DNA of 50,293 nucleotides, taken from positions 1 to 50,293 of the forward strand of contig JAGOSC010000014.1 in NCBI GenBank assembly GCA_018062515.1, given 5' to 3'. Within the stretch, counting starts at the first letter, position 1, and each line of letters begins with the position of its first letter. Under the pieces are notes generated by a model. It worked only from the letters and a program-made list of their open reading frames with translations. It was not told the DNA's origin and made no database searches. This DNA is from Candidatus Omnitrophota bacterium (lineage in GTDB: Bacteria; Omnitrophota; Gorgyraeia; Zapsychrales; Zapsychraceae). Shown one piece after another: positions 43,603 to 50,293 of the stretch. Position numbers and translations under genes: made by a program.

Positions 43603-44383
43603 TTTTTAAATATCTCTCCCATGCTTCATTCAACTTGTTAGTGTTTTTGAAACGCACATAAACTTCATCCAAGGCCCAATCAAAAGGCTTTCCCTCTTCC
43701 AATTTCCGACAGAACCGCACAAATTTAGGTTTACTGTGTTCATCAATTAAATATTTAACGATGCTGGCTGATTCAGCATAAAATAAATTAACGGCATCAG
43801 CATCTGTAATTCCCGCATATCCCGCCAGGGTCAGTTCTTCTAATGACATAAACGCGCCGCTCTTTTGAGCCTGACGAACCACGTCATGCGCGCCGAATCG
43901 TTTGGCTTTTTCCACATACATGGCCACGCCTTCTTCAAACCATAACGGTATGCTACTCCTATATCCAACGAAATCTCTGAAAACGATATGACCCAATTCA
44001 TGCGGCAAAGTAGAGTCAAAAAAACCGTGCGCAGTTGGAAAAGTCCTTATCTTTTTCTCCGTCGGCGATGCTGACCCATGCGACCAACTACTCTGTTTGC
44101 CGGCATTGACATATTCGTCCGCACTGTCATAAATATAAATCTTAACTCTATTGTCTAAAGACCAACTTTTGGGTTGGCCAAAACCTAAACTCTTACTGAT
44201 TTGATTATAATAAGTCTCCGTTGCCTCAACAACAGCGTCTATAAAATCTTTAGGAGATTCATTATAATAGACGATCACATGCCTGCCATGAAATTCTTTC
44301 CACTCGTCGGAATAAGATACTTGCTCAAATAAAAGGACGAAAGCAAAAATAATTATAAATCTGATGCTCAATTTCATACACAA
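43595..44383 (-). CDS. exported gluzincin peptidase (MA-like) inside the mur cluster
   Basis: 262 residues. Signal-like N-terminus (KLSIRFIIIFAFVLLF), then FHGRHVIVYY and a zincin core: STLPHELGHIVF (HExxH, His128/Glu129/His132) and PLWFEEGVAMYVE, where Glu151 is the likely third zinc ligand. This is the peptidase-MA-like arrangement. It overlaps murG by 10 bp and murC by 8 bp, so it is expressed with peptidoglycan precursor synthesis. A role in envelope protein or cell-wall processing is inferred from location only. Confidence 0.85.
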   Translation of the reverse strand: MCMKLSIRFIIIFAFVLLFEQVSYSDEWKEFHGRHVIVYYNESPKDFIDAVVEATETYYNQISKSLGFGQPKSWSLDNRVKIYIYDSADEYVNAGKQSSWSHGSASPTEKKIRTFPTAHGFFDSTLPHELGHIVFRDFVGYRSSIPLWFEEGVAMYVEKAKRFGAHDVVRQAQKSGAFMSLEELTLAGYAGITDADAVNLFYAESASIVKYLIDEHSKPKFVRFCRKLEEGKPFDWALDEVYVRFKNTNKLNEAWERYLKND

Positions 44384-45444
44384 CTTGTTATCGCTTTAGC
44401 CAATGATTTTGCCGCATCCTTTATATTTAATTCTTCAATGAGTCGATTAAATGTCGTTTCCGACGGAGGATTTTCTAATAAAACACTTATCTCGCCGATT
44501 AACTGATCGGCATTTAAGTCTTTTTCCTGAATGATCCGGGCCGTCTTTGCGTCGGCTAATACCATCGCATTCTCTTTCTGATGCCCGCCTGCAAATCGGT
44601 AGGGCACTAATATGGCTGGTTTTTTAAACCAAGCCAACTCATTCACCGTCGACGCCCCGGAACGGGAAATGACAATATCGACCAGTTGATACAATTTTTC
44701 CATCGGTTCAAAATATTCAAACAGAATATACGGCCGTTTTATATTTTTGTACATCAGCTCTAAATCAGCTAATTTTCCTTTTCCGCTGATATGAACAACT
44801 TGAATTCTTAATCGGTCATGCGCCTTATCAATAGCTTCATAAAAAGCGTGATTAATTTTCTGACTGCCTTGGCTACCGCCGAATACTAAAATGATTTTAT
44901 CCGTATTATTAAAACCAAATTCCTTAAGCGTTTGCAGTCGGTCATATTGAATGGACGAATGTGCAGTAGGACAACCTGTATAAACTAATGGTCGCTTTAA
45001 ATACTGATCGGTACGTTTAAAACTGATCGCCACTTTGTTCACAAAATAGCTTAAAAGCTTATTTGCCCGCCCTGGGAGAACATTTTGTTCGTGAATCATC
45101 GTCGGTATTCTTAACAAGATCGACGCCATGACGACTGGAAACGCTCCATAGCCTCCAAAACCAACCACCACGTGAGGTTTAATCTTTCTTAATTTTAAAA
45201 GAGCTTGGTATGACGCTGACAAGAGCGTCACAACGGCCTTAAGGTCTCCTACCAAACCTTTTCCCTGAAGTCCTTTGGCCTTCAATTCCTCACAATAAAA
45301 ACTTTCATTTGAAATACGATTCTTACCCGCACCAAACGCGCCGATAAAAATGACCTCATGGCTTTCTTCTCTCAAACATTTTGCTGCTTCTATCGCCGGA
45401 AACAAATGCCCGGCTGAACCGCCGGTAGCCATTACAATTTTCAT
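44374..45444 (-). CDS. murG: UDP-GlcNAc--lipid I N-acetylglucosaminyltransferase
   Basis: 356 residues, GT28. MATGGSAGHLFPAIEAAKCL is the first glycine-rich loop (GGSAGH instead of the common GGTGGH), then VVGFGGYGAFPVVMAS, PTMIHEQNVLPGRANKLLS, LVFGGSQGSQKINHAF, DIVISRSGASTVNELA and HQKENAMVL. Makes lipid II. Overlaps ftsW by 4 bp. Confidence 0.96.
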   Translation of the reverse strand: MKIVMATGGSAGHLFPAIEAAKCLREESHEVIFIGAFGAGKNRISNESFYCEELKAKGLQGKGLVGDLKAVVTLLSASYQALLKLRKIKPHVVVGFGGYGAFPVVMASILLRIPTMIHEQNVLPGRANKLLSYFVNKVAISFKRTDQYLKRPLVYTGCPTAHSSIQYDRLQTLKEFGFNNTDKIILVFGGSQGSQKINHAFYEAIDKAHDRLRIQVVHISGKGKLADLELMYKNIKRPYILFEYFEPMEKLYQLVDIVISRSGASTVNELAWFKKPAILVPYRFAGGHQKENAMVLADAKTARIIQEKDLNADQLIGEISVLLENPPSETTFNRLIEELNIKDAAKSLAKAITSCV

Positions 45445-46529
45445 AAGTCTTCGATACGCGAAATATTCAATAGTAATCCGATAGCAACCATATTAAAAAT
45501 CAAAGCTGATCCTCCATAACTGATAAAAGGAAGAGGCAATCCCTTCGTCGGGAAAGCACCGATACTGACACCAATATTGACGACCGCCTGAAGACCAATA
45601 AGAGAAACGATTCCTAAAGCTAAATAATAACCAAATGGATTTTGTGTCCGTTTAGCAATACGCGCGCCTTGCCAAATGAGCGCCGCGAATAATAAAACCG
45701 TAAAGATTGTTCCAATCAGTCCTAATTCTTCGCCGATAATCGATAAGATAAAATCCGTGTGTGCCGCCGGCAGGTAAAATAATTTTTGCATGCTTTGACC
45801 CAATCCGACTCCGAACACGCCACCAGAGCCCAAGGCAATCTGCGACTGCGAAAGCTGAAAACCTGCCCCTTGACTATCCTGCCAAGGATCAAGGAAAGCG
45901 ACGATACGCCGCATACGGTATGGTTTACTGATAACCAAATAAACCAAAAGAGGCAAGGCCGCCATAATTAATCCAAATAAATAGCTTAACTTGGTGCCCG
46001 CCACATATAAAAGGATAAAAATGACGGAAGCAATGAGAACGACACTTCCCAAATCAGGCTGCTTAAGTATGAGTAGACAGATACCTCCCATTATAATCAA
46101 TAACGGAAGAAATCCTTCCACAAAATTTGTTATTTTTGAATGCTTTCGGGATAAAAAATCAGCCGCGTATATGATAATCGCGATTTTTGTAAATTCCGAA
46201 GGCTGAAAACTAATCGGCCCAAATTTGAACCAGCGTCGAGCTCCGTAGCTGGATGAACCAATGCCAGGTATTAAGACGAAAATTAAGAATATAAACGCGG
46301 CGGCGATTAAATATTTAGAATATTTTTGCAGGATCCGGTAGTCCATCGCCATCGTCGCGAACATAACCATACTGCCGAGAGTCAAAAAAATCAAATGACG
46401 TTTAAGGAAATATGTTCTATCCCCTAAATTCTCGGCGGCGTAAACTCCGCTGGATGAATAAATCATGATCATCCCAAAACAAATTAATATCGTCACAATA
46501 ACGGCAATGGATATTCGTATATTACGCAT
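45441..46529 (-). CDS. ftsW: lipid II polymerase / division protein FtsW (SEDS family)
   Basis: About 362 residues from the ATG at 46529 (MRNIRISIAVIVTI), 13 bp after the murD stop. The frame extends to 46607 but that part lies in murD. About ten membrane helices with SEDS landmarks: FQPSEFTKIAIIIYAADFLS, LLKQPDLGSV, GVGLGQSMQKLFYLPAAHTD, FILSIIGEELGLIG and PLPFISYGGSAL. Genomic position between murD and murG supports FtsW over RodA. Confidence 0.95.
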   Translation of the reverse strand: MRNIRISIAVIVTILICFGMIMIYSSSGVYAAENLGDRTYFLKRHLIFLTLGSMVMFATMAMDYRILQKYSKYLIAAAFIFLIFVLIPGIGSSSYGARRWFKFGPISFQPSEFTKIAIIIYAADFLSRKHSKITNFVEGFLPLLIIMGGICLLILKQPDLGSVVLIASVIFILLYVAGTKLSYLFGLIMAALPLLVYLVISKPYRMRRIVAFLDPWQDSQGAGFQLSQSQIALGSGGVFGVGLGQSMQKLFYLPAAHTDFILSIIGEELGLIGTIFTVLLFAALIWQGARIAKRTQNPFGYYLALGIVSLIGLQAVVNIGVSIGAFPTKGLPLPFISYGGSALIFNMVAIGLLLNISRIEDL

Positions 46530-46542
46530 AATTTTTGACTGA

Positions 46543-47838
46543 CTATAAATTATTGACGATGTTTTTATACACGCGGCCGCGATGCTCATAGTCTTGAAAC
46601 ATATCAAAACTTGCGCACATGGGGCTTAATAGCACACAGTCCCCAGGGCCGGCTTGATTTTTAGCTGATTTGACGGCTTCGTCCAACTCATGACATTCTT
46701 CAATTTGAACACATCCGCGGAAAGAATTTTTAATCTTTTCCTTAGCTTCACCGATCACAAACATTTTTTTTACTTTTTGCCGGACCAATTCCGACAATAC
46801 GGTAAAATCCAAATTTTTATCCCGACCGCCGCAGATCATCATGACAGGTCTTCGCATTTGGGTTAAGGCCCAGCTTCCCGCTTCAATCGTCGTCGACTTA
46901 GAATCATTAATAAAATCAATTCCTTCTAAAGTCCGCACCAATTCCATCCGATGCTCCACACCCTTAAAATTATGAATAACCTCGTCGAAGACTTTATCGT
47001 TAATATTCAAAATCTGGGCGACTTTTTTAACGGCTAGAAAATTAGGATTAAGCGTACTGTCATTGTCTGATGAGCCAAACCAATGAATCCGAGCAGAAAT
47101 ATTACCTTTTAATTCGCGAAGCAAAGCCACATTCTCATTTAAAACGGCGTGGTCTTCCTTACCCTGATTATAAAAAAGTTTTTGTTTGGCTTCAAAGTAT
47201 TCTGTAATGTCTTTATGACGATCTAAATGATTTTGACTAAAATTTAAAAGAACAGCAATGAATGGCTTGAATCCTTTCACTGTATTATTTTTTCTTAACT
47301 GATGTTCCTTAGGGATTAATGATTCGAGCTGGAAGGAACTCAATTCAAGAACAAAATAATCATATTTATTTCCGTCGGAACAGTAGTCAGAAAATGGATA
47401 ACCGACATTCCCGCATAAACAGGATTTATATCCTGCCTGAGTAAGAACATTATTGATCAGCGTTACCACCGTGGTTTTACCGTTGCTGCCGGTGACGCCG
47501 ATGACGGGAGCCGTGGAAAATTGAAAAGCAAATTCTATTTCCCCGAATACAGGAATAGACATTTCTATAGCCCATTTAACCGGATCAGAATCGAGGCGAA
47601 CGCCAGGGCTAAGAACTAAAAAATCGCTACCGCTAATAAATTCTTTTGTATGATTATTATTTTCGAGTTTAACATTATTTTGATGTATCCATGCCAGGTC
47701 GTCTTGAGCCATTTTCTCGACGGGCTGTGAATCGGAGATTTTCGGATTTCCTTTGAGGCGAAGAACAAGCCGGGCCAACGCCAATCCGCTGCGTTTGGCT
47801 CCGATAATGGTGACTGTTTTTCCTTCTAAATTCAGCAT
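46543..47838 (-). CDS. murD: UDP-N-acetylmuramoylalanine--D-glutamate ligase
   Basis: 431 residues. KTVTIIGAKRSGLALARLVL, VIGVTGSNGKTTVVTLINN, LELSSFQLE, LLNFSQNHLDRH, FINDSKSTTIEAGSWAL and LLSPMCASFDMFQDYEHRG. Adds D-Glu to UDP-MurNAc-L-Ala. One base separates it from mraY. Confidence 0.97.
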   Translation of the reverse strand: MLNLEGKTVTIIGAKRSGLALARLVLRLKGNPKISDSQPVEKMAQDDLAWIHQNNVKLENNNHTKEFISGSDFLVLSPGVRLDSDPVKWAIEMSIPVFGEIEFAFQFSTAPVIGVTGSNGKTTVVTLINNVLTQAGYKSCLCGNVGYPFSDYCSDGNKYDYFVLELSSFQLESLIPKEHQLRKNNTVKGFKPFIAVLLNFSQNHLDRHKDITEYFEAKQKLFYNQGKEDHAVLNENVALLRELKGNISARIHWFGSSDNDSTLNPNFLAVKKVAQILNINDKVFDEVIHNFKGVEHRMELVRTLEGIDFINDSKSTTIEAGSWALTQMRRPVMMICGGRDKNLDFTVLSELVRQKVKKMFVIGEAKEKIKNSFRGCVQIEECHELDEAVKSAKNQAGPGDCVLLSPMCASFDMFQDYEHRGRVYKNIVNNL

Positions 47839-47839
47839 A

Positions 47840-48928
47840 TTATCTTATTTTCAATGTTGTCAATGCCACCAAAGCCAGAATAACCGCTAGAATCCAAAAC
47901 CGAATAATGATTTTTGATTCTTCCCATCCTGACATCTGAAGATGATGATGAAACGGGGCCATTTTGAATATTCTTTTTCCAAAAATGCGAAATGAAAAAA
48001 CCTGTAAAATAACAGACAACGCTTCAATCACAAAAACTCCGCCGATGATCACTAATAATAATTCTTTTTTAATGAGGACGGCCATGACTCCCAAAGTTCC
48101 ACCAAGTGCTAATGATCCCGTATCTCCCATAAACACGGTAGCTGGATGACAATTAAACCATAAAAACCCTAGGCTCGCCCCAACCATCGCGGATGCAACA
48201 ATCGTTAATTCAGCTGCTGCGGGAACATAAGGAATGAACAAATAATGGCTGATTGTCATATGACCGGTAATATAGCTGAGAACGGCTAACGTTATACTCA
48301 CGACGAGAACACAGCCAATCGCCAGCCCATCTAAACCGTCCGTTAAATTAACAGCATTCGACGTCCCGATCACAATTAAAGCCACAAATGGAATATAAAA
48401 GACACCCAGATTAAGAATAGCATCCTTAAAAAAAGGTAAATCTAATTGTGTCGAGGTTCCGGGATTAAAAAAAACATAAGAACCGACGAAACAACCTAAA
48501 AGAATTTCCCACATCATCTTTGCTCTTTTTGTTAACCCTCTTTTATTTCCTAATTTCTTAAGCTTATGATAATCATCGACCCAACCTAATACGGCTAAAT
48601 AAATACAGGTGAACAAAGTTAACAACACAAAATGATTAGATAAATTTCCCCACAACAAAACAGAAACAACTATACTGCCGATAATAAATAGACCTCCCAT
48701 CGTCGGCGTACCTTCTTTTTTTCCGTGAAATTTATCCAAACCAGGGGTGTCCGCTCTCTTCGCGACCTCACCTATTTTCATCAGCCGGAGTTTTTGGATG
48801 AAATACGGCCCAAATATAACGCATATAAGAAATGTAGTTAGCGCGGCCATGCCGGTACGAAAGGTTATGTATTTAAAAATGTTAAAAGCAAAATGTAATT
48901 CGCGGAATTCCGATAAGAAGTAAAACAT
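47840..48928 (-). CDS. mraY: phospho-N-acetylmuramoyl-pentapeptide transferase
   Basis: 362 residues, about ten membrane helices. Motifs GTPTMGGLFII, GWVDDYHKL, GTSNAVNLTDGLDGLAIG, HPATVFMGDTGSLALGG and MAPFHHHLQMSGWEESKI. Makes lipid I at the membrane. Lies 2 bp after murF. Confidence 0.97.
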   Translation of the reverse strand: MFYFLSEFRELHFAFNIFKYITFRTGMAALTTFLICVIFGPYFIQKLRLMKIGEVAKRADTPGLDKFHGKKEGTPTMGGLFIIGSIVVSVLLWGNLSNHFVLLTLFTCIYLAVLGWVDDYHKLKKLGNKRGLTKRAKMMWEILLGCFVGSYVFFNPGTSTQLDLPFFKDAILNLGVFYIPFVALIVIGTSNAVNLTDGLDGLAIGCVLVVSITLAVLSYITGHMTISHYLFIPYVPAAAELTIVASAMVGASLGFLWFNCHPATVFMGDTGSLALGGTLGVMAVLIKKELLLVIIGGVFVIEALSVILQVFSFRIFGKRIFKMAPFHHHLQMSGWEESKIIIRFWILAVILALVALTTLKIR

Positions 48929-48930
48929 AT

Positions 48931-50293
48931 TTATGAGAGGTGTATTTTTTTTAAGTAGTCGACCGTTAATTCCATATTCATGGATCTAGAACCTTTGACA
49001 AGAATTGTATCACCGGCGTGACAAAATTGTTTTATTTTTTTATGTAATTCATCACGCGCATTAAAGTGAAATGCCGGCACTGAATTTGTTATTTTCTTAA
49101 AGGTTTCTACGGTTAATTGCGATTCCCGCCCGAGACTTAAGAGCAGGTCAATGTTGGCCGCATAAATATCATGCGCTATTCTTTGATGTAACATTTTTGA
49201 TGATCGCCCTAATTCGCGCATATCCCCGCTAATAACAATTTTTCTACCCTTGACGTTTAAATGGCTGATAACGTCGAGCGCGCTTTTAAATGATAATGGA
49301 TTGGAATTATAGGTATCATTGTAAATCCTAACGGAGCCATATTTCTTCAATAATCCTCGATTAGAATCTGGTTTGAACTTCGAAATCTTTTTCTGAACAT
49401 CCTTATAGTCAACCTTAAAATAATTCGCACACATAATAGCGATTAACGCATTATAGATGTGATGTTGTCCAGGATTGACGATGGTATATTTCTTATTTTG
49501 AACTTTAAACTGCGTTTTATTGTTCTTATCGACGGAAATAGATTTGGCCTGAAATTTCGATTTATTTATTATCGAATATGATATTTTTTGGGACGTTAAT
49601 TTTAGATCTTTAATTTTTTTTAAATATTCATCGTCGCTGTTATAGATAATAGTCCCGTTCTTATTTAAACCTTTTGCCAAATTAATTTTCTCATTAAATA
49701 TACCTGTCTTATTCTTCAATCCTTCTAGGTGCGACTCTCCTATATTCGTGAAAATAGCCACATCGGGTTCGGTGATCTTCGTTAACCACGCTATGTCACC
49801 TTTTTGATTAGTTCCAACTTCCAGCACGGCTATAGAATGAGATTTTTTCAGTTTAAATAAAGTTAATGGAACACCGATAAAGTTATTTTCAGAACGCTCG
49901 TTCTTTAAGACTTTATATTTTGCTGACAACACGCTGGAAACGATATTCTTCGTCGTGGTTTTTCCCGCGCTGCCCGTAATTGCGACTACCGGAATCTTAA
50001 ATTGCCGCCGATAAAAATTCGCGATTTGGCCAAGAGCTTTGACGGTATCCTTAACCAGAATAACACTAATTCCTTTAACATTTACTTTCTTGGAAACCAA
50101 AACAGCGACGGCACCGTTCTCAATTGCTTGTTTAATGAATGTATGCCCATCGTGATTGGCTCCTTTGATAGCAACATACAATGCTCCTTTTTTTAGAGTG
50201 CGCGTATTAATCGATACCGACTTAATCTCTAAGGAGGAAACACCGGACTGTAAACGACCATTCGTCGCTTGTATTATTCGCGCAATCGTTAAC
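48931..50293 (-). CDS. murF: UDP-MurNAc-tripeptide--D-Ala-D-Ala ligase (5' end beyond window)
   Basis: The frame is open to the right edge. Upstream of the TTG at 50181 it continues as LTIARIIQATNGRLQSG and SVSINTRTLKKGALYVAIKG, the normal MurF N-terminus, so the true start lies just outside the window. Core motifs: VVAITGSAGKTTTKNIVS, NERSENNFIGVPLTL, AVLEVGTNQKGDIAWLT, FTNIGESHLEG, YNDTYNSNPLSF and ISGDMRELG. Joins D-Ala-D-Ala to the tripeptide precursor. First of the mur genes visible here; murE probably precedes it. Confidence 0.96.
   Translation of the reverse strand, partial: LTIARIIQATNGRLQSGVSSLEIKSVSINTRTLKKGALYVAIKGANHDGHTFIKQAIENGAVAVLVSKKVNVKGISVILVKDTVKALGQIANFYRRQFKIPVVAITGSAGKTTTKNIVSSVLSAKYKVLKNERSENNFIGVPLTLFKLKKSHSIAVLEVGTNQKGDIAWLTKITEPDVAIFTNIGESHLEGLKNKTGIFNEKINLAKGLNKNGTIIYNSDDEYLKKIKDLKLTSQKISYSIINKSKFQAKSISVDKNNKTQFKVQNKKYTIVNPGQHHIYNALIAIMCANYFKVDYKDVQKKISKFKPDSNRGLLKKYGSVRIYNDTYNSNPLSFKSALDVISHLNVKGRKIVISGDMRELGRSSKMLHQRIAHDIYAANIDLLLSLGRESQLTVETFKKITNSVPAFHFNARDELHKKIKQFCHAGDTILVKGSRSMNMELTVDYLKKIHLS

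Noticed and set aside
46530..46607. N-terminal extension of ftsW
   Set aside because: It overlaps murD and is not membrane-like; the ATG at 46529 gives the usual FtsW start.

Overview
The window reads as AT-rich DNA of a diderm (Gram-negative-type) bacterium. Diderm architecture is supported by an outer-membrane secretin with a GspC-like partner, a YdbH/YnbE/YdbL-type intermembrane lipid-bridge operon and several exported or lipidated proteins. The gene mix (TMTC-like TPR glycosyltransferase, GT39 and GT2 enzymes, an exosortase-associated-like small protein, a very large repeat protein) is most reminiscent of candidate phylum Omnitrophota (former OP3). That assignment is inference from gene content, not phylogeny. 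All genes but one lie on the minus strand, so the window is best read from right to left.

Right end (about 50.3 to 39.3 kb): a division and cell-wall (dcw) cluster in the order murF (start cut by the window edge), mraY, murD, ftsW, murG, an exported zinc-peptidase-like gene, murC, ddl, ftsQ, ftsA, with mostly overlapping or nearly touching genes. murB is not between murC and ddl, and ftsZ does not follow ftsA. ftsA instead meets the only plus-strand gene of the window tail to tail. Next (38.9 to 36.5 kb) come a single-domain response regulator, a small membrane protein, a class V aminotransferase-like protein and a small exported protein with a perfect Shine-Dalgarno and a structured leader.

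Middle (36.3 to 21.7 kb): a compact run of about 16 genes that may be one transcription unit: DUF924 protein, coiled-coil membrane protein, short YdbH-like protein, YnbE-like lipoprotein, YdbL-like protein, CBS protein, Pif1-like helicase, LemA plus DUF3137 pair, macro-domain deacetylase, exonuclease VII (xseA, xseB), a small membrane protein, GT39 transferase, a GT2-methyltransferase fusion and a TMTC-like TPR glycosyltransferase. A tRNA-Arg(TCG) follows, then a complete glycine cleavage operon (gcvT, gcvH, gcvPA, gcvPB) ending in a lipoate-ligase-like gene. That gene's stop codon overlaps a consensus promoter driving a secreted EF-hand protein. An S41-type protease-like lipoprotein lacking the usual catalytic lysine starts a small envelope-glycosylation group (two GT2 enzymes, DUF2304 protein, methyltransferase).

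Left end (11.7 kb to the edge): an ExeA/GspA-like ATPase, a GspC-like protein, a secretin and a TPR protein, followed by two paralogous exported SUMF1/FGE-fold proteins that lack the FGE catalytic cysteines. Last, 26 bp after the second paralog, is a giant exported protein: signal peptide, Ig-like domain, a cysteine-containing linker, then about 90 tandem 13-residue repeats running off the window. The repeat protein is the most unusual object here: its repeats are nested (13 residues, 26 residues, and locally 78 residues) and carry many synonymous differences, so the protein sequence appears to be maintained by selection. A working idea is that secretin locus, SUMF-like pair and giant protein form one surface-structure system; this rests on adjacency only.
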